A stretch of DNA of 41,160 nt from an uncultured SAR324 cluster bacterium (GTDB taxonomy: Bacteria > SAR324 > NAC60-12): the NCBI GenBank assembly GCA_902513935.1, contig CABXOR010000010.1:1-41160 (forward strand). The letters are read 5' to 3'. The notes beneath the pieces were generated by a model. That model saw only the letters and a list, made by a program, of their open reading frames with translations, was not told the DNA's origin and did not search any database. Within the stretch, counting starts at the first letter, position 1; every line of letters begins with the position of its first letter. Positions 33,880 through 41,160 of the stretch are shown in pieces. The translations under genes were made by a program, and so were the position numbers.

Positions 33880-35742
33880 TTAGACAAGGGCCTCCAGCAA
33901 CCGATTTTGATATGCAGTGATCAAAGCATCTCCATAATCGGGCAACTTCTCCAGACGGATTTTTACATGTGTTTTGTCTGATTGTGGCCGCATTACCTGA
34001 TGTAAAGTGTAACGAAGAATATCCTGAGGATTTTGAATACAGTAAAGTATGAATGCCAAGGCCTCGTTTTCCGGTTTTTTTTCGTAAATGAGCCACAACA
34101 ACTTAACTATGTGAAAATGATTGATTCCGCGTGAACATTGCCGATCCACAAATTCCAGGATTGATTTAAAGTAATTATCGGCTCTGAAACCTTGCGGTAG
34201 CCCTGCTGAATCAGTGAACTCCTGATAATAAAGCAAAGTCAGCACCGAAGAGCAGAAATAGCTCCAGGCTTTTCTAAAATCATCCAAAGGTATCAACTGT
34301 CTTTGAGGAACCGTGTCCGGTTTTGCCTGAAGTACTGTCTCCTCGTTGGTGTCCATTAACACTCCAAGAGAACTTTGTATTGACTTGATTGCCGGCAATC
34401 GAAATTTCATAACTGACATAAGCCTTTTCAGGCGTTGACCATCAGTACTTTCCAAAAAACCTGCTGACCTTGATTCCTTCGGCGACTGTGTCCACGCACT
34501 TAAACTGTGAAGTTCAGAATACAGTTTAGAATAAATTGACTCGGCATAGTACTTTTCCATCTTTTTTATTTCTTTTGACCATTCTTTCAAAGGGGTCCCG
34601 GAAGGAAGCAATTTTATCAGACGCAATGGAAATTTTTGCCGTATATGGTCCAATTCCGAATTTTGCGGCATCTCCGGAACATAAAAGAGAATCACTTTTT
34701 TCTCTTTTCTCAACTGTCGCATTCTGGATCGAATTTGTGTACCGACTCCGTCTAATTCTATAGATTCCGGAGGTTGTTTCAATTGCTCGTACAGTTCTTC
34801 AATAAATCCGGCAAGAGCAGAAATTTCTTCCAGTTTGTGAAGCACAGAGCGGATGTAATGTGAGAAGCGTTCTTGTTCAAAATTCTCATAAACCCGCATC
34901 TCATGTGGCAGAATAAAATGTAAATGTGAATTCAACTGCTTGACTCGTTCAATCACTTTCTGATTAAATTGCTCGGGATTTGTCCGGAACAATTCCTTAA
35001 ATTCGGTAAAAATGGAGGAAAGTGTATGTTGTTCTTCGGTTGAGAGTGACTGAGCTTTCCACTTTTCACCCCATTCATCTATCAATTGCTTCCGAATTTG
35101 ATCTCCCTCTTTTTCCATGGAAAGACGGTATGATTTTGCAACACTTTCACAATGTCCTTCCAAACTATCTGAATGAAAATTAAATTCTTTGATCAATTCC
35201 AGTATTTCAGGAATTGCGGCAGTAATTTGTTTTTGCCCTTTCACACTTTGCTGGTAAAACTCAAGAGGCAGGATTTGCTCATTGAAGAATATATTTCCAA
35301 ATAATTTTGAAAATACATTGCGAGTAATGTTGACGATAACTTCTGCAGTTTCCAGTTTTTTTGGCAGAATGATCGTCACCTTGAATGATCTTGAATCAAT
35401 CAAGGTATCTATTCGTGAGGCAGGAAGTGTAACATTTTTTGGTAGAGGTGAGCCGATTTCAGTCTCGTATGTTGTCTGATCAATAAAACACAGCAAATGG
35501 CTGGCGTAATTTATTTTCAAACCTAATCTGCCTGGGAAATCAAGCATGTCGGGAAGTTTTTCGCTCAAAAATGTTTTTGTCTCAAGCGGAATCGATTTAG
35601 AAAATTCTAACCGAAAAAATTTTGAGGTGGGAGTTTGTTCTTTTTTTTGATCATGATTTTGGAGTTGCGAATCTCCAATTGTACGGAGATCAGGATCAAA
35701 ACGCTCTTCAAAAAATTTGTCGTTTCTGTCAAAGGACTTCAT
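33880..35742 (-). CDS. Large hypothetical cytoplasmic protein
   Basis: A 620-residue protein that I do not recognise. It has no signal peptide or membrane helix. The first 40 residues are polar. Residues about 45-160 look like a folded alpha/beta domain; from about 180 to 350 long amphipathic helices rich in Glu, Lys and Gln suggest coiled coil; the C-terminal 200 residues are helical and rich in Leu, Phe and Tyr. AAGGG about 12 bases upstream supports ATG 35742. A 79-residue gene ends 39 bases upstream on the same strand, so the two form an operon. No catalytic motif is evident, so a structural or scaffolding role is as likely as any other. Confidence 0.72.
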   Translation of the reverse strand: MKSFDRNDKFFEERFDPDLRTIGDSQLQNHDQKKEQTPTSKFFRLEFSKSIPLETKTFLSEKLPDMLDFPGRLGLKINYASHLLCFIDQTTYETEIGSPLPKNVTLPASRIDTLIDSRSFKVTIILPKKLETAEVIVNITRNVFSKLFGNIFFNEQILPLEFYQQSVKGQKQITAAIPEILELIKEFNFHSDSLEGHCESVAKSYRLSMEKEGDQIRKQLIDEWGEKWKAQSLSTEEQHTLSSIFTEFKELFRTNPEQFNQKVIERVKQLNSHLHFILPHEMRVYENFEQERFSHYIRSVLHKLEEISALAGFIEELYEQLKQPPESIELDGVGTQIRSRMRQLRKEKKVILFYVPEMPQNSELDHIRQKFPLRLIKLLPSGTPLKEWSKEIKKMEKYYAESIYSKLYSELHSLSAWTQSPKESRSAGFLESTDGQRLKRLMSVMKFRLPAIKSIQSSLGVLMDTNEETVLQAKPDTVPQRQLIPLDDFRKAWSYFCSSVLTLLYYQEFTDSAGLPQGFRADNYFKSILEFVDRQCSRGINHFHIVKLLWLIYEKKPENEALAFILYCIQNPQDILRYTLHQVMRPQSDKTHVKIRLEKLPDYGDALITAYQNRLLEALV

Positions 35743-35781
35743 GAAATTGTACCCTTGAATCGCCTGGCTTACGACCGGAGA

Positions 35782-36021
35782 TCAATGCTTCCTGACAGAA
35801 GCTATATCTTCGTTCCATTCTCTCAGTTTATGCGGACCTTCGAGTGTAGTTTTCAGTTCGACTAAATCCAAAAACTTTTTATCTTCCAAATCAACATTGG
35901 GATACCTCCTTCTTAAATAGCCCCAGAGGTTAAGGTAGTTCTCCTCTATTTGCCAATCGTCATTCTTCGACTTCTGCTCTGTTTTGGGCCGTTCAGTAAA
36001 TGGGTAAAAAACTTTGCTCAT
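35782..36021 (-). CDS. Small hypothetical protein, operon partner
   Basis: A 79-residue, highly charged protein beginning MSKVFYPFTERPK. Trp and acidic residues are frequent and the second half looks helical (ENYLNLWGYLRRRYPNVD, then LVELKTTLEG). No signal peptide and no family recognised. The ribosome binding site is weak (GAGAA). It is the first gene of a two-gene unit with the 620-residue protein. Confidence 0.6.
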   Translation of the reverse strand: MSKVFYPFTERPKTEQKSKNDDWQIEENYLNLWGYLRRRYPNVDLEDKKFLDLVELKTTLEGPHKLREWNEDIASVRKH

Positions 36022-36421
36022 ACTATTTTCTCGAAAACTCTGTTTATTATCTTTCCAAACTCACTGTTCCAGAAAACTTATCCGGAAATTTAGAATTTAT
36101 CGCCAATGCTGCCGAAAGTTTTAACGTCTTTATACTCTATGTAGCAATATTGTTGCCTGAAAATATAATCAGGTTAGGAAAAGTTGAATAATCTATTAAA
36201 TACTTAGCTAATATATTGTAAATACAACCTAATTTATTATTAGTTTAAAATAAATAATTATAAAAAAATTTGCATAATTTACAATTACATTGATCAAAGA
36301 GCAAAACAATTTGTGGATTTAGGAGGAGAATTAAGATGTAAATCTATTCCATTCAATTCCAAATTACTTGTAAAAAATACAATATGAAGGTATATATTGG
36401 TTTCAACTAAAACCACCAAAT
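36022..36421. other. Very AT-rich intergenic region, no gene seen
   Basis: This 400-base gap includes a stretch of extreme AT content at about 36184-36290 and a small hairpin CCTGA/TCAGG at 36156-36173. It should contain the promoter for the minus-strand pair and formerly that of the FecR-like gene. No protein-like frame is present. Confidence 0.4.
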
Positions 36422-37189
36422 TTGGGTTTCTATTTAGTGGATAACGATTCATTTGAAAAAATAAAACAGTACAGCAGGTGTGAGGTGCTGATATTTCTTT
36501 CATTCGCGGGAGTGATGGGTGCGATCGTGTTTCTTCTGATCAGTTGTACTCTGCCTGCAGGTATGAGACAAATCACTGGTGAAGTTTTTATTAACGAACG
36601 TAGAATCAGGCCCGACAAGTTGAAGGAACTGATGGTGTGCTTGTAGAAAATGGATGCTTCGATCAGTACAAGATCAGCCGGATCTGCTGTCTTTGTTATT
36701 GGTAGAGATGCATTTCTTATCCGTGGAAACAGTAGACTGGAACTTAACCCTACACTTGACAGGAAACAAAACGAAATTTCCGGATTCAATCTCAGATCAG
36801 GAGCAATACTTTCAGTATTTGCCGAGAAAAAGCGTACATTGAGAACCGTTACAGCCGTTATTAGAATCAAGGGAACTGGAGTCTATCTTGAGGCTGATTC
36901 TGAAAAAACCTACGTGTGTACCTGTTACGGGACTTCCCATTTGCGGGTTAAGAGTGCCCCCGAAATCAGCTAAACCGTCTCAACCAGTCATTATGACCAA
37001 CCACGTTTCATCTACTCTGGAGAAAAACGGATTGAACAAGCACCGGTGATCAACCATTCAGATTAAGAACTGATATTGCTTGAAAAATTGGTGGTCGGCA
37101 TTCTTCCTTTCGTAAAACCGAATAGGAACGATGGAGGCAAATCTTCAAAGTCAGATAACCCTTATTCATCTAATAAATACGGATATTGA
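36422..37189 (+). pseudogene. FecR-like membrane protein, three in-frame stops
   Basis: One reading frame, mod-3 constant over 768 bases, carries a recognisable FecR-type protein but is interrupted by TAG at 36644, TAA at 36971 and TAA at 37064. In order: an N-terminal transmembrane helix (VMGAIVFLLISCTLPAG), the domain start G-E-V-F-I-N-E-R-R, then A-V-F-V-I-G-R-D-A-F-L-I-R, the conserved S-G-A-I-L-S-V-F, R-I-K-G-T-G-V-Y-L-E-A and Y-V-C-T-C-Y-G, and after the second stop H-Y-D-Q-P-R-F-I-Y and P-V-I-N-H-S-D. FecR domains act in the periplasm in signalling or surface assembly. The blocks on both sides of each stop are well conserved, so inactivation is recent. TTG 36422 and GTG 36437 are possible starts. 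Confidence 0.78.
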
Positions 37190-37457
37190 TCCATTAATTA
37201 AGGCTTCCTGAATATCAAACCGAAATAGCTTTTATTGTGTTGGAGATAGTTTTATTCATTTTCACCATGTTTCATTTTCCCGTTTAATATGGAATTTAAT
37301 TCCAATATACTGGGATTATTAAAACCACAGCAAGTTCAGAATTACTGTCTTAAGGTGAAGGACAAAAGGGGAACTATGTTTTAGATTGAAGCGGATTCAG
37401 ATGAGTGATACTTTTATGGAAGCTAAAATATTTTGCACTTGAAATTACCATCCCTAA

Positions 37458-38732
<1,275 letters not shown>

Positions 38733-38777
38733 CCGCAAGTCTGCCGGGGTCGTGATTATGAACCCAATCTGTCAACA

Positions 38778-40376
38778 TTGAACCACTTGACATTCATTCC
38801 TTTGAAAAACAATCCTGAGGAGTCCGGACGCATTCTTAAAAACGCACGGACGGTTACAATCTTTACCATTTTTTCACGAATCCTGGGTGCAGCGCGGGAT
38901 TTAGTGATTGCGCATGTCTTTGGTGCCGGTTGGGTGACGGATGCTTTTGTGCAGGCTTTTACAATTCCAAATGTCCTGCGCCGCCTGACTGCAGAGGGTT
39001 CGATGACTCTTGCTTTCCTTCCTCTCTACACAGAAATCCGTGAACGCAAGGATTCTGAAGCTGCAAAGAAATTTGCGGCAAAAACTTTAGGGCTCGTCCT
39101 AGCAACAACAACTATTCTGACAGGCTTGGGAATTCTTTTCAGTCCTAATTTGGTTTATCTGTTTGCGGCAGGTTTTGCTTCAAGTCCGGAAAAATACGAT
39201 TTGACGGTGCTCCTGACCAGAGTCATGTTTCCATATTTGATTTTTGTTTCGATCGTTGCCTGGGCAATGGGGGTACTCAATGCCGAAGGACGTTTTGCAG
39301 CCCCGGCTGCAGCACCGATTTTATTAAATATCGGAATTATCGGGTCAGCATTCGTTATTTCTCCATTGTTGGAAGAACCGATGATTGGTATCGGTATCGG
39401 TGTTCTTCTAGGTGGAATCGCACAAATATTAATTCAAATACCCTCACTGAGAAAAGTTGGGCAATCCTTCAAACCGCAAAATTTCCTCAATGATGAGAAT
39501 ATTCAGCGCCTGCTAAAACTGCTTGGTCCGTCTTTGCTGGGAGTGGTGGTCTATCAAATCAATATCATTGTGCTGCGTAACCTCGCCAGTTTCATGCCAA
39601 CAGGGCAAGTCACTCATTATTACAATGCCAGTCGACTCTCGGAACTGACTTTAGGTGTATTTGCTTTTGCAATCACTTCAGCCGGCTTTCCGGAATTAAG
39701 TCAACACACTGCTGACAAAAACTGGGAGAAAACCCGCAATAACCTGCGCTTTACCATGTCCACAACTTTACTGGTTATCTTTCCGGCCAGCATAGGTTTG
39801 GCTGTTGCTGCAGAACCGATTGTGTCTATGCTTTACCTGCATGGAGCGTATGCATGGAGCGATGTTAAAAATACCTCGCTCACGCTGCAGGCTTTTGCAT
39901 TGAGTATTCCTGCAGTGGCCATGATTCGGTTACAGACTTCAGTGTTTTTTTCACTAAAAGATACCCGCACTCCTGTCAAAGTTTCATTGTTCAGTATTTT
40001 GCTGACAGGGCTTCTGGGTTGGTGGTGGAGTCAAAGCCTGGAAATATTTGGCCTAGCCATGGGGCTTGCTGCAGGTACCTGGTTTCAGTGGATTCTATTG
40101 TCGCTCTTTTTGCTAAAGCAATCCGAATTACGCAAAAATTGGTGGCCCCTGCGGTCGTCTTTGCTTTATATGCTGGCTTCAGCAGGAATGGGAGGTTTTG
40201 CGTGGTATTCCAGAGGATATGGATCATGGGAAAACGGGCCTTTTCTTGTTTACAACTGGGTTATTTTTGGAGGAATACTGCTTGGTTCAGCTTTGCTTTA
40301 CGGATTATTGCTTTTAGTTTTCAGGGAAGAGCAAATGCTGAGATTGAAAAACCATATGCTACAAATAAACACCTAA
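38778..40376 (+). CDS. murJ: Lipid II flippase MurJ (MviN)
   Basis: A 532-residue inner-membrane protein that moves lipid II to the periplasmic face for peptidoglycan synthesis. The family start block is obvious: T-I-F-S-R-I-L-G-A-A-R-D-L-V-I-A-H-V-F-G-A-G near residue 30, then D-A-F-V-Q-A-F-T-I-P-N-V-L-R-R-L-T-A-E-G-S-M near 55, followed by about a dozen further helices. No ATG is available; TTG 38778, 38787 and 38802 are all in frame and none has a good binding site. The 3' end overlaps the convergent M20 peptidase gene by 18 bases. Confidence 0.92.
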   Translation: MNHLTFIPLKNNPEESGRILKNARTVTIFTIFSRILGAARDLVIAHVFGAGWVTDAFVQAFTIPNVLRRLTAEGSMTLAFLPLYTEIRERKDSEAAKKFAAKTLGLVLATTTILTGLGILFSPNLVYLFAAGFASSPEKYDLTVLLTRVMFPYLIFVSIVAWAMGVLNAEGRFAAPAAAPILLNIGIIGSAFVISPLLEEPMIGIGIGVLLGGIAQILIQIPSLRKVGQSFKPQNFLNDENIQRLLKLLGPSLLGVVVYQINIIVLRNLASFMPTGQVTHYYNASRLSELTLGVFAFAITSAGFPELSQHTADKNWEKTRNNLRFTMSTTLLVIFPASIGLAVAAEPIVSMLYLHGAYAWSDVKNTSLTLQAFALSIPAVAMIRLQTSVFFSLKDTRTPVKVSLFSILLTGLLGWWWSQSLEIFGLAMGLAAGTWFQWILLSLFLLKQSELRKNWWPLRSSLLYMLASAGMGGFAWYSRGYGSWENGPFLVYNWVIFGGILLGSALLYGLLLLVFREEQMLRLKNHMLQINT

Positions 40377-41160
40377 TAATTCCAGCGTTGATGCCGCCAT
40401 CACTTTGGCTGCCGTAACCATATCATCAATCACTATGTATTCGTCCGGCTGGTGAGCGAGGTCAAGGATGCCTGGACCGTAGGCAATACAGTCATGCAGA
40501 TGTCCGATACGGGCAATGTGTTTTTGATCATAGGTTCCGGGAGAAATGACATGCTCCGGAGTTTTTCCCAGGATGTTCTGAATCGCTGAACTGACCGCCT
40601 GGGCGACTGGGGCATCCGTGTCGGTCATGGTGGGTAAAAATTCCATAATATCTCGAATTTGATAGCGAAAATTCGAACGGGAATCAGCGAGTTCATCCAA
40701 TAAGTTTGTGACTTCTGCTTTCACCTCAGTGATATCTTCTTCAATCAAAAACCGTCGATCCATGATAAGCCTGCAAGAATCAGCCACACAAGGACTTGGC
40801 AAGCCTTCAAAAGATTCGGCTTCACCTCCGTGAACTGCCTGCAGATTCAAAGTGGATCGTCTTGCTCCCTCCGGAACAACCGGCATTCGTGTTTGTTTTT
40901 TGTCCAGTGCAGGAAAAAGCCGTGACTCAATTAGCTCCAAAAATGCACTCATGTGTCGAATGGCGGAATCGCCGAGAAAAGGCATTGAGCCGTGTGCGAT
41001 TCGACCGAATGTTTCAACTTCCGCCCACCATGCTCCTCGGTGACCGAGACAGACACGATCAACATTCAAAGGTTCCGGAATAATTACATGGTCCACCCGG
41101 GGTTTTGAGAAAAACCCTTTTTCTGCTAAAAAGGCAACTCCACCGTACCCTCCGGTTTCT
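40359..41160 (-). CDS. M20-family peptidase/deacylase (ArgE/DapE-like), truncated by window edge
   Basis: The frame stays open to the last bases of the window, so the N-terminal part, including most metal ligands, lies outside. The visible part begins with E-T-G-G-Y-G-G, the segment around the catalytic Glu of M20 enzymes, followed by the dimerisation (lid) domain (WWAEVETFGRIAHGSMPFLG) and the second half of the catalytic domain with the late metal-region histidine (GILDLAHQPDEYI). Relatives remove acetyl or succinyl groups from ornithine or diaminopimelate, or cleave dipeptides; the exact substrate cannot be told. A GTG at 41096 is internal, not the real start. Its stop overlaps the end of murJ. 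Confidence 0.85.
   Translation of the reverse strand, partial: ETGGYGGVAFLAEKGFFSKPRVDHVIIPEPLNVDRVCLGHRGAWWAEVETFGRIAHGSMPFLGDSAIRHMSAFLELIESRLFPALDKKQTRMPVVPEGARRSTLNLQAVHGGEAESFEGLPSPCVADSCRLIMDRRFLIEEDITEVKAEVTNLLDELADSRSNFRYQIRDIMEFLPTMTDTDAPVAQAVSSAIQNILGKTPEHVISPGTYDQKHIARIGHLHDCIAYGPGILDLAHQPDEYIVIDDMVTAAKVMAASTLELLGVYL

Noticed and set aside
36000..36191. 63-codon plus-strand frame
   Set aside because: Starts inside the minus-strand gene at 35782-36021 and shows no protein-like features.
36422..37189. Stop-codon recoding in the FecR-like gene
   Set aside because: Both TAG and TAA interrupt it and both serve as normal stops in the window; SelB acts only at TGA.

Overview
The window reads as chromosomal DNA of a Gram-negative bacterium, roughly 40% G+C by eye, with outer-membrane and periplasm-directed proteins (RND efflux, YceI, an LpoA-like protein, many signal peptides). 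The mix of LutBC, persulfide dioxygenase-rhodanese, SelB and a FecR-like protein with a C-T-C-Y-G motif would fit a delta-proteobacterial or SAR324-like lineage. That placement is inference; no rRNA or other marker gene settles it. I see no phage, insertion sequence, CRISPR array, tRNA or rRNA.

Layout. 1-2509: an ankyrin-repeat protein cut by the window edge, then two overlapping genes of unknown function ending at a good intrinsic terminator. 2685-7707: a tight catabolic operon ilvD-lutB-lutC-lhgO (dihydroxy-acid dehydratase, lactate-utilisation Fe-S proteins, L-2-hydroxyglutarate oxidase) with no lutA. 7758-12223 (minus strand): HPF-like protein, a tandem pair of DUF3015-like exported proteins, a possible 30-aa membrane peptide, a small exported protein, rfbB and a GT61 glycosyltransferase. 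12539-21305 (plus strand): what looks like an envelope-stress block, with a Spy/CpxP-like protein, YceI, an NAPE-PLD-like metallo-beta-lactamase, a CpxR/CpxA-type two-component system, and an RND adaptor and pump. 21778-24172 (minus): a frameshifted sugar-epimerase-like gene, a HAD phosphatase and an exported unknown. 24754-29126: selB and an LpoA-like protein. 29964-33290: a sulfide/persulfide detoxification cluster (dithiol ArsR sensor, ETHE1-rhodanese fusion, small proteins, TauE/SafE transporter with an extra periplasmic domain). 33880-36021 (minus): two unknown genes. 36422-37189: a FecR-like pseudogene with three in-frame stops. 37467-41160: enolase, MurJ flippase and a convergent, edge-truncated M20 peptidase.

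The most striking observation is a set of broken genes. The histidine kinase (one break), the RND adaptor (two breaks) and probably the epimerase (one) are each restored by removing a single base, and in the first three cases that base is one A of an A6, A8 or A7 run. This points either to homopolymer miscalls in the assembly, or to real decay or slippage-dependent expression. The repaired adaptor also lacks the alpha-helical hairpin normally found between its lipoyl halves. The FecR-like gene is different: three nonsense codons in one otherwise conserved frame, so it looks like a true pseudogene.
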